DNA of 64,000 nt from Microbacterium testaceum StLB037 (lineage in GTDB: Bacteria; Actinomycetota; Actinomycetes; Actinomycetales; Microbacteriaceae), in contig NC_015125.1 of NCBI RefSeq assembly GCF_000202635.1, positions 2,542,001 through 2,606,000 of the forward strand, given 5' to 3'. A program made the position numbers and the translations under genes. Of the stretch, positions 44,605 to 52,976 are shown one piece after another (within the stretch, counting starts at the first letter, position 1; the number at the start of each line of letters is the position of its first letter). The notes beneath the pieces are model-generated. The model did not search any database. It worked only from the letters and a program-made list of their open reading frames with translations, and was not told the DNA's origin.

Positions 44605-44647
44605 TGGTCCAGTGCGTAGTCCAGTTCGCGCTGTGTTCCCTGGACCA
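44605..44647. promoter_or_regulatory. MocR/PdxR-type operator: two direct and one inverted repeat
   Basis: TGGTCCAG (44605-44612) and TAGTCCAG (44617-44624) are direct repeats 12 bp apart, and CTGGACCA (44640-44647) is the inverted form. This arrangement matches PdxR/MocR regulators, which use two direct repeats plus an inverted one. Confidence 0.7.
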
Positions 44648-44663
44648 ATGGCAGACTGCGAGG

Positions 44664-46139
44664 GTGATCTCTCTCGGCATCCTGGACCGGAGCTCCTCGA
44701 TCCCTCTGCACGAGCAAATCGCTCACGGGCTGCGAGCGGCGGTGCTCTCGGGGCGCGTCGGCGGGGGAGACGCCGTGCCGTCGACGCGGGCGCTCGCCGC
44801 GGACCTCGGGGTCGCCCGCGGGACGGTCGTCGCCGCGTACGAGATCCTCGCGGGCGAGGGCTACCTCCTCGCCAAGCCGGGCGGGGGGACGGTCGTCGCC
44901 GACGTCATCGCCGGCGTCGTCCCCGACCTGGTCGCCGACGTGGTCGCCGATGTTGCCGCTGGCATGGTTCCGCCGGCTCCCGGGCGAACCATCGCGGCCG
45001 CGACCGCCACGGAGACGGTCCCGGAAGCGGGGGTGGATCTGAGCCCCGGTCGGCCGCGCACCGAGGGGGTCGCGGACGCGGCCTGGCGTTCCGCGTGGCG
45101 GCGGGCAGCTGCCGTGGACCCCGAGTCGGACGTCGACGATCCGCGCGGACACCCCGCGTTACGCGCTGAGGTCGCGCGGCATCTGGGTCGCACGCGCGGT
45201 CTCGGTGTCTCGCCGGACGATGTCATGGTCACCGCCGGAACCAGCGACGCGATGCTGTTGACGCTCGTGTCCCTGATGTCCGGGAGTGCCCGCGGGTCTT
45301 TGCGGGTCGGCATCGAGGATCCGGGGTATCCCCGCGTTCGGATGATTCTTCAGCGGCTCGGGATCGAGGCCGTTCCCGTTCCCGTGCGGGTGACATCCGG
45401 GCTCGACCTCGATGCGCTCGAGGTCCAGCGCGATCTCGATGCGCTGATCGTCACGCCGAATCATCACTACCCGTTGGGAAGTCGATTGGATGCCGAGCAG
45501 CGCGCGCGACTGCTGGCGTGGGCTGCGCGGGAGGACGTGGTCGTCATCGAGGACGACTACGACAGCGAGTTTCCGCACGGGCGGGCGCCGCTCCCTCCGT
45601 TGTCGCTGCTGGACCCGTCGCGGGTGGTGCTGATCGGCAGCCTGTCGAAGGTCCTCAGCCCGGCGGTGCGCTGCGGGTGGCTCGTCGCCTCGGGCCTTGC
45701 GGGGGAGCGGGTCCGCGCGACCCGCGAAGATCTCGACCTGCCCGTCTCGCTCGTGCAGCAGCGCGCTCTAGCGCTCTACCTCGCGGAAGGCGATCTCGCT
45801 CGGCACACGGCGCGGCGGCGCCGCGACTATCGGCACCGCCGCGGGCTCCTGCTCGAGGCGTTCGCCGACGTGCCGGGAGTCGAGTTGACCGCGACCGACG
45901 GGGGACTGCACGCCGTGGTGTTGCTGACCGGGTGCGAGGTCGCCACCGAGCGGGCGATCGTTGCGGAGGTGGCTGCGCGCGGCGTCCGGGTCGAGCCGCT
46001 GTCGCGGTATGCGGTGAGCGACGCCTCGCCGCAGCTTCCCGCGGGGATCGTGTTCGGGTACGCCGAGCCCTCGACCGTGGTTCTCCTCGAGGCAGTGGAC
46101 GTGATGATCGCTGTGCTGCGGGCACGCTTCGCGGGTTAG
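44664..46139 (+). CDS. MocR-type regulator (GntR helix-turn-helix + aminotransferase domain)
   Basis: The 491-residue protein has an N-terminal GntR winged helix (PLHEQIAHGLRAAVLSGRVGGGD... LGVARGTVVAAYEILAGEGYL) and a C-terminal class I aminotransferase fold with VMVTAGTSDAMLL, TPNHHYPLG, IEDDYDSEFPHG and the PLP-lysine loop LIGSLSKVLSPAVRCGW. The linker, about residues 78-101, is a tandem array of V-A-D-V-like units. GTG start 6 bases behind CAGACT. It probably senses pyridoxal phosphate and controls the divergent PNPOx-like gene. Confidence 0.92.
   Translation: MISLGILDRSSSIPLHEQIAHGLRAAVLSGRVGGGDAVPSTRALAADLGVARGTVVAAYEILAGEGYLLAKPGGGTVVADVIAGVVPDLVADVVADVAAGMVPPAPGRTIAAATATETVPEAGVDLSPGRPRTEGVADAAWRSAWRRAAAVDPESDVDDPRGHPALRAEVARHLGRTRGLGVSPDDVMVTAGTSDAMLLTLVSLMSGSARGSLRVGIEDPGYPRVRMILQRLGIEAVPVPVRVTSGLDLDALEVQRDLDALIVTPNHHYPLGSRLDAEQRARLLAWAAREDVVVIEDDYDSEFPHGRAPLPPLSLLDPSRVVLIGSLSKVLSPAVRCGWLVASGLAGERVRATREDLDLPVSLVQQRALALYLAEGDLARHTARRRRDYRHRRGLLLEAFADVPGVELTATDGGLHAVVLLTGCEVATERAIVAEVAARGVRVEPLSRYAVSDASPQLPAGIVFGYAEPSTVVLLEAVDVMIAVLRARFAG
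44895..44966 (+). repeat. 12-bp tandem repeat in the MocR linker
   Basis: Six adjacent 12-base units such as GTCGCCGACGTC, GTCGCCGACGTG and GTCGCCGATGTT encode (V/I)-(A/P)-(D/G)-(V/L). They form residues 78-101, between the DNA-binding and aminotransferase domains. Confidence 0.8.
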
Positions 46140-46173
46140 TGCTGGAGGCCGGGTAGCGCTGGAGGCGGGCTAG
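46140..46173 (+). repeat. two 17-bp echoes of the MocR gene 3' end
   Basis: Units at 46140-46156 and 46157-46173 agree at 14 of 17 bases (GCTGGAGGC core) and each ends in TAG. The gene's own end, CGCTTCGCGGGTTAG, looks like a shortened member of the same series. Confidence 0.65.
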
Positions 46174-46181
46174 GTCAGTGC

Positions 46182-46706
46182 TCAAGCGAGCCAGCTCGCG
46201 GCGTTCAGCATCTCGCGGGCGATGTCGTCGGGAGTGCGCCCGTCCGTGGCGATCCGGATGTCCGCGGCGTGCGCGTCGAGCTGCGCGGCGGCGCGTCCGC
46301 TCCGAACGATGTGCTCGTCGAGCGAGGGGCCCCACTCGCGCCGGCCAAGCCGGTCGGTGGCAGTGGCGTCCGTGGATGTCAGCAGAACAGTGTGCGCCCG
46401 AACCTCTCCGCCAAGGGCAGCCGAGAGTCCCTCGACCTGCGTGATGCTCACGGTGTTGGTGAACAGCAGCCGGTGGTACCCGAGATCTCGATAGGCGCTC
46501 CACATGGCGGCGAGATTGCGCTCGGCCAGGGCAATGCCCTCACGCCACGGTTCTGGATACGCCTGGTCCAGATTGTCGCCTTCGATGACGGCATGGCGGA
46601 TACCCGCCGCGGCCAAGATCCGCGACGCCTCAGCCGCCACGGTCGACTTGCCCACGCCGGATCGGCCGCCGATGAAGATGACCTCGGTGGGGGGAATGCT
46701 GGTCAT
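46182..46706 (-). CDS. P-loop kinase-like ATPase
   Basis: The 174-residue protein has Walker A IGGRSGVGKST (12-22), followed by EGDNLDQAYPEPW and RREWGPSLDEHI, like small nucleoside or aminoglycoside-type kinases and shikimate-kinase-like AAA proteins. The substrate cannot be named. The ATG at 46706 lies 6 bases behind GATAAT. The upstream open frame is antisense to the HNH gene and not used. Confidence 0.8.
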   Translation of the reverse strand: MTSIPPTEVIFIGGRSGVGKSTVAAEASRILAAAGIRHAVIEGDNLDQAYPEPWREGIALAERNLAAMWSAYRDLGYHRLLFTNTVSITQVEGLSAALGGEVRAHTVLLTSTDATATDRLGRREWGPSLDEHIVRSGRAAAQLDAHAADIRIATDGRTPDDIAREMLNAASWLA

Positions 46707-46747
46707 CTCGGAATTATCCCTGTACCCCGGAATCTCTGTCTCCCGAT

Positions 46748-48184
46748 TCAGAATGGCGCTGCCTCGGGAGGATCGGACCTCCCCGTCAGGCCACCTCCAC
46801 TTGGCTCGCCCGGATCCGGGAGGAACAGGATCCGCGGCGGCGGAGTCTCGGTCGTTCGCTGCCCGAGCGGGCTCTCGAAGCGAAGCGTCCCGTCGGGCTC
46901 CTGCGACACGGTCCACGCCGTCTCTGTCTTCAGGGTGTGATGCCGCACGCAGAGGTGGCAGAGGTTCGTCAGCTTCGTGGCGCCGCCGTGCTGGGCTTCG
47001 TGATTGTGGTCGAGTTGACACCGTGTGAGGGGTGCACGGCACCCCGGCGCGCGACAGTGCTGGTCGCGCGCCGCGAGATAGCGGCGTTGAGCGGCCGTGG
47101 GGCTGTACCGGTCGACCTCGAGCACCGTCCCCGTGACCGGATCGCACAGCACGCGATCCCATCCCGGCGCGTGAGCCGCAAGGTGTCGGGCGGTCTCCGG
47201 ATCGATCGGGCTCCGCCCCGCCACCGCTGCGCCGGCGTCGGCAAGTCCGAGAAGAGTGAGGGCGGGAACGGTGATCTGCACCTGCGCGCGGATCGCGCCG
47301 AGACCGCCCGGACAGGTCTCGTCGGTCGTGGGGTCGATCGTCGGGGCGGCGGTCAGGAGAAGGTCCGCGCAGAGGTCGGCGCCGATCTGGGCGAGTGTGC
47401 GCTCGTCGCGGCCGGAGGGCGTGGATGCAGCTGCGGAGGACGTGGCGGAGGATGCGGAGGCGGCGGGCGTGGTCGGGGATGTGGGCGAGACCGGAACATC
47501 CGCGCTCTTCTTGATCTCCTCGCGGATCACCGCAGCCTGCCGGCGCAGACGATCCCGGATGCCGTAGGCCACGGTCGCGGGCAGGATCACGCTCAGCTCG
47601 GCCATGCCATCGGCCAGATCTCGGATGCTCACGCCGCGAGTCTGGGCCGCGCGCGCGTGTCTCGCCGTCATCCCCTCGGGCTGCACGCTCTCGGCGAGTT
47701 CTCGCGCGAAGGCGCGCACGCGCCCCGGAGAATCGCGTTCGGCGCGGGAGAGGACGACTTCCTCCCACCCTCCCCGGGTGTCGTCGTCGTCGATCACGAT
47801 GCCGGTGTCGAGGACCGCCTGAACATGACGCAGGGTGATGCGTCCGTCTTCGAGCGCATCGACGGTGGCGCCGAACTTCTCGGTCAGGGTGTACGCGTCG
47901 CTCAGCTCTTTCTGAACCGTGAGATCGTGCGTCTTCGTCGCCACCGCGATCTCCAGAGCCGCCGACCGGATGGGCAGCTCGCGCTCCCGCGATACGCGGG
48001 AACCCGAGCGAGCGACCTCGGCGAGCGCGATCTGCATGACCTCGGCCCGCCGGCGGATCAGCACGGCCTGCAGCCGGGAGACCTCTCGCGTGGTCGCCCG
48101 GATGTCCGCGACGAGAGCGCGGAGGCGATCGCCGCCTCCGGGGTCGGACCCGGCGAAGGAGGGCGGAGGGAGAAGATCGGTCAT
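46748..48184 (-). CDS. DUF222 / HNH endonuclease-domain protein
   Basis: The 478-residue protein has an N-terminal DUF222 helical domain (residues about 20-290) and a C-terminal HNH nuclease near 380-425: YLAARDQHCRAPGCRAP, CQLDHNHEAQHGG and LCHLCVRHHTLK, with all expected His, Asn and Cys. An Ala/Ser/Thr-rich linker follows residue 230. Such proteins are common and multicopy in actinobacteria, some as 13E12-type repeats. The ATG is 6 bases behind TAAACT (48191-48196, minus strand). Role unknown. Confidence 0.9.
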   Translation of the reverse strand: MTDLLPPPSFAGSDPGGGDRLRALVADIRATTREVSRLQAVLIRRRAEVMQIALAEVARSGSRVSRERELPIRSAALEIAVATKTHDLTVQKELSDAYTLTEKFGATVDALEDGRITLRHVQAVLDTGIVIDDDDTRGGWEEVVLSRAERDSPGRVRAFARELAESVQPEGMTARHARAAQTRGVSIRDLADGMAELSVILPATVAYGIRDRLRRQAAVIREEIKKSADVPVSPTSPTTPAASASSATSSAAASTPSGRDERTLAQIGADLCADLLLTAAPTIDPTTDETCPGGLGAIRAQVQITVPALTLLGLADAGAAVAGRSPIDPETARHLAAHAPGWDRVLCDPVTGTVLEVDRYSPTAAQRRYLAARDQHCRAPGCRAPLTRCQLDHNHEAQHGGATKLTNLCHLCVRHHTLKTETAWTVSQEPDGTLRFESPLGQRTTETPPPRILFLPDPGEPSGGGLTGRSDPPEAAPF

Positions 48185-48280
48185 GCGTCTAGTTTAGAAA
48201 CTATGTTCGAAAGAGTCGACGAATATCACCCCACGTCGGGGAGAGATCACCCGGCCGCCGCAACACCCCGCGAGATCCGC

Positions 48281-49861
48281 CTACCCCTCCAGAATCTCCA
48301 GCGCCGCCATCGCCGCGTTCTGCCCGCCGATCCCGCTCACGGCCCCACCGCGCTGCGCGCTCGACCCGCACACCAGAACCCGCGCATGCCCCGTCGCCAC
48401 GCCCCATCGAGCCGCCGGGGTGTCTGCCGGAGCCGAGAGCCACGGCCACGACAACCCGCCATGGAAGATGTCGCCACCCACCATGTTCAGCGACTCCTCC
48501 AGGTCGGCCGTCGTGCGCGCCTCGATGCACAGGCGCCCGTCCGGCGCGCGCAGGATGCAATCGCGCAGCGGCTCGTCGAGCACCGCATCGAGCGAGTGCT
48601 GTGCGGCGGCCAGCAGACGCGCGCCGGCCGCGACCGGATCGGTGTCGTCGAGGAGGCGATGCGGCACCTGCAGTCCGAAGAGCGTCAACGTCTGCGCCCC
48701 GCTCGCGCGCAACTCTTCGCCGAGGATCGACGGGTCCGTGAGCGAGTGACAGTAGATCTCCAGGGGCAGCGGGTCGGGCAGCATCCCTCCCGTCGCGGCG
48801 ACGAAGCCGGAGTCGAGTTGCGTCATGGTCTCGTTGACGTGGAACGTCCCCGCGAACGCCGCCTCGGGTGAGACGGAACGATCGCGAAGCCGCGGAAGGC
48901 GCGACAGCAGCATGTTGACCTTGACCTGCGCCCCCTCGGGTTCGTCCACCGAGGTGGGGGCACCCCCGGCCGTCAACAAGCGACCGAGCACCGCCTTCCC
49001 CACGCCGCTGAGCACGAGCGAGCCGTAGAACACCTCGGGTCGGTCGGTCACGCCATGCACTTCGCCGCCGGGCGAGACGGAGATCACGTCGACGCCCGTC
49101 ACGATGTCGGCCCCCGCTTCGCGCGCGACCCTCTCGAGCTCGGCCGTGACGGCGCCCATCCCTCCGACGGGCACATCCCAGTGCCCGGTCTCGCCGCCGA
49201 TCACGTGGTACAGGAAGCACCGGTTCTGCGCGAGCGAGGGATCGTCCGACGACGCGAACGTGCCGATGAGCCCGTCGGTCAGGGTGATCCCGCGGACGAG
49301 ATCGCTCTCGAACGACGAGCGCAGCAGATCGCCGAGCGGGCGCGAGGTCAACGCCGACCACAGCTCGTCGTCTCCCACGCGCTCGCGAACCTCGTCCTCG
49401 GTCGGCAGGGGTTCCGTCATGGTGGGGAACACGGCGCGACCGAGCGGCGCCAGGCGCTCCCCGAACGCCGCGTACCGCGCTGCTTCGTCGGGATCGCCGA
49501 GGGTCCGGGTGAACGAGGCGGCGGTGGCCTCGGCATCCTGTGTGTCGATCAGGATGCCGCGGGACGGATCCGCCGGATCGGGCGTGTAGGAGGAGTACCG
49601 CCGTCGGCGCAGTTCGATCCGCAGGCCGAGATCGTCGACGATTCTCGGGGGCAGCAGGCTCACGAGATACGAGTACCGCGACACGCGGGCGTCGACCCCC
49701 GCCCACGGTCTCTCCGACACGGCGGCGCCGCCCACGGCATCCGATCGCTCCAGAACCACCACCGATCGCCCGGCCCGGGCGAGGTAGGCCGCGGCGACGA
49801 GGGCGTTGTGCCCTCCTCCCACGATGACGACGTCGTACCGGCGAGTCTCCGAAGCGGTCAT
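48281..49861 (-). CDS. FAD-dependent oxidoreductase, PYROXD2/phytoene-desaturase-like
   Basis: The 526-residue protein has the Rossmann FAD motif VVIVGGGHNALVAAAYLARAG (residues 10-30) with ERSDAVGGAA, the CrtI-like core, and the C-terminal GIGGQNAAMAALEILEG-type FAD end. It groups by motif with PYROXD2-like amine oxidoreductases rather than carotenoid enzymes: no carotenoid genes are nearby. The ATG is 6 bases behind TAGCGT (49868-49873, minus strand), divergent from the inositol monophosphatase. Confidence 0.88.
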   Translation of the reverse strand: MTASETRRYDVVIVGGGHNALVAAAYLARAGRSVVVLERSDAVGGAAVSERPWAGVDARVSRYSYLVSLLPPRIVDDLGLRIELRRRRYSSYTPDPADPSRGILIDTQDAEATAASFTRTLGDPDEAARYAAFGERLAPLGRAVFPTMTEPLPTEDEVRERVGDDELWSALTSRPLGDLLRSSFESDLVRGITLTDGLIGTFASSDDPSLAQNRCFLYHVIGGETGHWDVPVGGMGAVTAELERVAREAGADIVTGVDVISVSPGGEVHGVTDRPEVFYGSLVLSGVGKAVLGRLLTAGGAPTSVDEPEGAQVKVNMLLSRLPRLRDRSVSPEAAFAGTFHVNETMTQLDSGFVAATGGMLPDPLPLEIYCHSLTDPSILGEELRASGAQTLTLFGLQVPHRLLDDTDPVAAGARLLAAAQHSLDAVLDEPLRDCILRAPDGRLCIEARTTADLEESLNMVGGDIFHGGLSWPWLSAPADTPAARWGVATGHARVLVCGSSAQRGGAVSGIGGQNAAMAALEILEG

Positions 49862-49922
49862 GCCCCCACGCTAACGACGACGGCGGATTCTCCCGAGGGG
49901 GTGGCGCAGTAGCGTGGATGCC

Positions 49923-50723
49923 ATGACTCTCGCCGCGGAACTGCTCGACATCGCCACCCGCATCGCCCGAGAGGCCGGCGGCCTCGCGCTGCGCCGTCGC
50001 CTCGAAGGAGTGACGGTCGCGGCGACCAAATCCGCCGCCGCCGACATCGTCACCGCCGCGGATCGCGAGGTCGAGGCGTTCGTCCGCGCGGAGCTGGAGC
50101 GCGTGCGCCCCGGAGACGGCTTCTTCGGAGAGGAGTCCGCCGCGACCGAGAGCTCGACCGGCATCACCTGGGTCGTCGACCCGATCGACGGCACCGTCAA
50201 CTACGCGTACGGCATTCCGGCGTGGGCCGTCAGCATCGCCGCGGTCGAGGGGCCGGCCGACCCCGCGGAGTGGGCCGCGCTCGCCGGAGTCGTCTACAAC
50301 CCCGTCACCGACGAGCTGTTCCGCGCCTCGCGCGGCGGGGGAGCGTGGCTCGGTGAGCAGCGCCTCGCCGTGACCGGTGATGTGGGTGAGGCGGGCGGAC
50401 TCGTCGCGACCGGCTTCGGGTACGACCCCGCCACGCACGCTCCGACCCTCGCGCAGCTCACCCGGGTCATGCCCGTCGCCCGCGACGTGCGCCGTATCGG
50501 CTCTGCCGCACTCGATCTCGCCTCCGTCGCCGCCGGACGAATGGATGCCTATTACGAGAAGGGCACCAATCCCTGGGACCACGCGGCGGGCGTGCTGCTC
50601 GTCGCGGAGGCCGGCGGGGTGCTCGGCGGTGCTCCGGGTGGGCGTCCGGGCAAGGGGATGGTCATCGCGGCAGGCCCCGAGTTCTTCCCGCGCCTGGACG
50701 AATTGCTCGACTACGACAGGTGA
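49923..50723 (+). CDS. inositol monophosphatase-family phosphatase
   Basis: The 266-residue Mg-dependent phosphatase has WVVDPIDGTVNYAYGIP (metal-binding D86 and D89) and the second motif GSAALDLASVAAGRMDAYYEKGTNPWDHAAG. It removes phosphate from inositol or a related sugar; the exact substrate is uncertain. Start 7 bases behind TAGCGT (49910-49915). It is divergent from the FAD oxidoreductase. Confidence 0.92.
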   Translation: MTLAAELLDIATRIAREAGGLALRRRLEGVTVAATKSAAADIVTAADREVEAFVRAELERVRPGDGFFGEESAATESSTGITWVVDPIDGTVNYAYGIPAWAVSIAAVEGPADPAEWAALAGVVYNPVTDELFRASRGGGAWLGEQRLAVTGDVGEAGGLVATGFGYDPATHAPTLAQLTRVMPVARDVRRIGSAALDLASVAAGRMDAYYEKGTNPWDHAAGVLLVAEAGGVLGGAPGGRPGKGMVIAAGPEFFPRLDELLDYDR

Positions 50724-50763
50724 GACTGGGCCTTCGCTCATGACATTCCCAGTCCCGTCGGGT

Positions 50764-50873
50764 TAGTCTGTTTACCCGATCGTTATTTTCGCGACCCGAA
50801 CCAGCGGAAATGGCAAAAGCCCCGAAAGCCCGAAGCCGTCGCGCCTGCGACACGACACGAGAGCCATCGCGCG
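50764..50873 (+). promoter_or_regulatory. promoter and ~100-nt leader of the M23 peptidase gene
   Basis: TAGTCT (50764-50769) is a plausible -10, giving a leader of about 98 bases with a small hairpin GTCGC-GCCT-GCGAC (50838-50851). Leaders this long ahead of wall hydrolases sometimes hold riboswitches, but I see no known motif. Confidence 0.4.
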
Positions 50874-52439
50874 TTGCCGTCAGAAGCCCCAGAGACTGAG
50901 CCCGCCCGCACCCGGCGATCCAGTCGACCCACCGCCGTGCCCGCCTCCACCCCGCAGCTCACGCGGGCCGAGATGCGCCGTCGTACCGCCCCGGCCGTCC
51001 TCGATGAGTCGACTCCGGATGCCGCCACCCCCGCCGAGCCCGCCCCGGTCGATGCCGAGGTGGCCGCCCAGTCCGCCATGGTCGAGCAGGTCGCTGCGGC
51101 CGTCGTCGAGACGGTGATCGCCGCGACGATCGAGCCGACGCTTCCTCCCCGTCGCCGGTCCTCCCGCACCCCGGGGCAGGCCCCCGCTGCCGAGCAGGAG
51201 CGGCCCGTCGATGCGGGCGTCGAGGTCCTGGCATCCGACTCCTCGTCCCCCGAGACCGACGCCGACGCCCTCGCGGTGACGGTCGTCGACGAGCGGACGT
51301 CCGACGGGGGCGACGTCGCCGTCATCCTGCAGAGCGCCGAGCCGACGACCGCGACCACCCCCGTCGCGCTGCCGACCTCGCCCATCACTCTTCCCGCGAC
51401 GCGGCGCGTGCGCCGTCGGCCCGAGGCCGCCGTGGCACCCGAGGCCGCGGAGACGCCCGCTCCCGAGGCCCCCGCGAAGCCCGAGGCGGCCACGAAGGCC
51501 GAGTCCGCCTCTTCCGCCTTCGGTCCCGCCGCCGATGGGAACGCCGTCGCCGACGAGTTCGAAGCCGCCGCGCGCCTCTTCGCCTTCACCGGCGAGACGC
51601 CCGTGCAGTCGGCCCCGAAGGTCGCCGCCCCCGCCGAGCCCGTCACGGTCGGGCTCCCCGCGGCCGCCGCCCCCCGCACGCGCCGCAACGGTCGTCGTAT
51701 CGCGGCCGCGTCGTTCTCCGTCGGCGTCATGGGCCTGGTCGGCTTGATGACGGTCGGCATGACGATGCCCGTGAGCGCCCTGGCCTCGGCCAGCGGCACC
51801 TCGAGCGTCACCGCGGCCGACACCCAGCCCGCGACCGTCTCGCTCGCCGCCGGCACGCCCGCTGCAGGAGACGTCGACAGCACGCAGGGCATCCAGGCCT
51901 ACGTGGCCCCCGCCGAGTCGCAGGCGGCCGTCGTCGACCGCTCGGACGGCTACGCGGCGTCGACCTACACGCAGATGGCGATCGACTCGGGTATCAAGTA
52001 CCCCTCGAACTTCTACGTCAACAACCCGAACTCGCCCATCCAGTGGCCCTTCGCGGTCGGCGTGTCGATCTCCTACGGCTTCGGCATGCGCGACGGTGGC
52101 TTCCACGAGGGCGCCGACTTCGTGCCCGGCGAGGGCGCACCCGTGCAGGCGATCGCCGACGGCACCGTCCGCATCGCGACCGAGCAGGGCGGGGCCTTCG
52201 GCGTCACCGTGCTGATCGACCACGAGATCGACGGGGAGCTCGTCTCCAGCCGGTACGGACACATGCAGTACGGCTCGCTCCAGGTCACCCAGGGAGAGCA
52301 CGTGCACGTCGGTCAGGTCCTCGGACACACCGGTAACACCGGCCGCTCGTTCGGTGCCCACACGCACGTCGAGATCCTGCAGAACGGCACCACGCCGATC
52401 GACCCGATCCCGTGGCTGCGGCAGCACGCGGGAGGCTGA
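50874..52439 (+). CDS. membrane-anchored M23 peptidase (LytM-like)
   Basis: The 521-residue protein has a long, Ala/Pro/Glu-rich disordered N-terminus, one membrane helix at about residues 280-300, and a C-terminal LytM domain with zinc ligands H411 and D415 (HEGAD) and H498 in the HTH motif (GAHTHVEI, H496-H498). It probably cuts peptidoglycan cross-links at the cell surface. The start is TTG (50874), rare in this window; no ATG or GTG lies in frame upstream. The tRNA-Thr follows 65 bp after the stop. Confidence 0.88.
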   Translation: MPSEAPETEPARTRRSSRPTAVPASTPQLTRAEMRRRTAPAVLDESTPDAATPAEPAPVDAEVAAQSAMVEQVAAAVVETVIAATIEPTLPPRRRSSRTPGQAPAAEQERPVDAGVEVLASDSSSPETDADALAVTVVDERTSDGGDVAVILQSAEPTTATTPVALPTSPITLPATRRVRRRPEAAVAPEAAETPAPEAPAKPEAATKAESASSAFGPAADGNAVADEFEAAARLFAFTGETPVQSAPKVAAPAEPVTVGLPAAAAPRTRRNGRRIAAASFSVGVMGLVGLMTVGMTMPVSALASASGTSSVTAADTQPATVSLAAGTPAAGDVDSTQGIQAYVAPAESQAAVVDRSDGYAASTYTQMAIDSGIKYPSNFYVNNPNSPIQWPFAVGVSISYGFGMRDGGFHEGADFVPGEGAPVQAIADGTVRIATEQGGAFGVTVLIDHEIDGELVSSRYGHMQYGSLQVTQGEHVHVGQVLGHTGNTGRSFGAHTHVEILQNGTTPIDPIPWLRQHAGG

Positions 52440-52503
52440 CCGATTGGGGGATCGGGCCTCGGCTCTGATATCCTCTTCTAGTTGCCCGGAGCGATCCGGG
52501 TAC

Positions 52504-52575
52504 GCCCCGATAGCTCAGTGGCAGAGCACTTCCATGGTAAGGAAGGGGTCGTCAGTTCAATCCTGACTCGGGGCT
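52504..52575 (+). tRNA. tRNA-Thr(GGT)
   Basis: A 72-base tRNA with acceptor GCCCCGA/TCGGGGC, anticodon loop CTTCCATGGTAAGGAAG (anticodon GGT) and T-loop AGTTCAATC. Threonine by anticodon. CCA not encoded. Confidence 0.97.
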
Positions 52576-52608
52576 CAAGGCATCACTTTCGAACACCGGA
52601 TGCCGTGC

Positions 52609-52682
52609 GGCGGGGTAGCTCAGTTGGTGAGAGCGCACGACTCATAATCGTGAGGTCGCGGGTTCAAGCCCCGCTCCCGCTA
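52609..52682 (+). tRNA. tRNA-Met(CAT)
   Basis: A 74-base tRNA: acceptor GGCGGGG pairs with TCCCGCT (two G-T pairs), anticodon stem-loop ACGACTCATAATCGT (anticodon CAT), T-loop GGTTCAAGCC. The T-stem and G-T at position 1-72 suggest the elongator form. Confidence 0.95.
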
Positions 52683-52698
52683 CCGAACACTCACGAGA

Positions 52699-52728
52699 AG
52701 CGCCTGACGAGACTCAGGCGCTTTTTCG
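52699..52728 (+). terminator. terminator after the tRNA pair
   Basis: AGCGCCTGA (52699-52707) pairs with TCAGGCGCT (52714-52722) over loop CGAGAC, followed by TTTT. A canonical intrinsic terminator. Confidence 0.9.
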
Positions 52729-52742
52729 TTTCCCCGCCCGGC

Positions 52743-52922
52743 TCACCACCACCCCTCGCCGTCCTCCTCACCCTCCGCGCCCCGGGCGTCCGCCCACGCC
52801 AGCCGGAACCCGCAGTCGCGACACTCGTCCGCCTCGATGCCCTCGTCGATCAGCGGGTGCATCGTGATCCCGCAAGACGGGCAGATGGGCTGGGCGTCGT
52901 CGCGGAGGTCTCCGTAGGTCAT
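52743..52922 (-). CDS. small zinc-ribbon protein (59 aa)
   Basis: A 59-residue protein beginning MTYGDLRDDAQ with two CxxC knuckles, PICPSCGITM (C14, C17) and ECRDCGFRLAW (C34, C37), spaced like a zinc ribbon, then an acidic tail ending WW. Length and cysteine spacing suggest a real gene. A GGGAGCCC sequence lies about 10 bases upstream. It is the last gene on the minus strand before the tRNAs, 54 bp after the ABC ATPase gene. Function unknown. Confidence 0.75.
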   Translation of the reverse strand: MTYGDLRDDAQPICPSCGITMHPLIDEGIEADECRDCGFRLAWADARGAEGEEDGEGWW

Positions 52923-52976
52923 GATCGTGGGCTCCCGTCGTGCTCGGAGCTTCCATTCAAGCCCGACTTCGACGGG

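Noticed and set aside
48185..48280. LexA/SOS box near GTTCGA
   Set aside because: Only one half-site is present, with no inverted partner at the proper spacing.
48281..49861. Phytoene desaturase of a carotenoid cluster
   Set aside because: No crtB, crtE or lycopene genes lie nearby, and the FAD motif fits the PYROXD2-like group better.
50770..50873. c-di-AMP (ydaO-type) riboswitch before the M23 peptidase
   Set aside because: The expected conserved segments are not visible, only a small hairpin.
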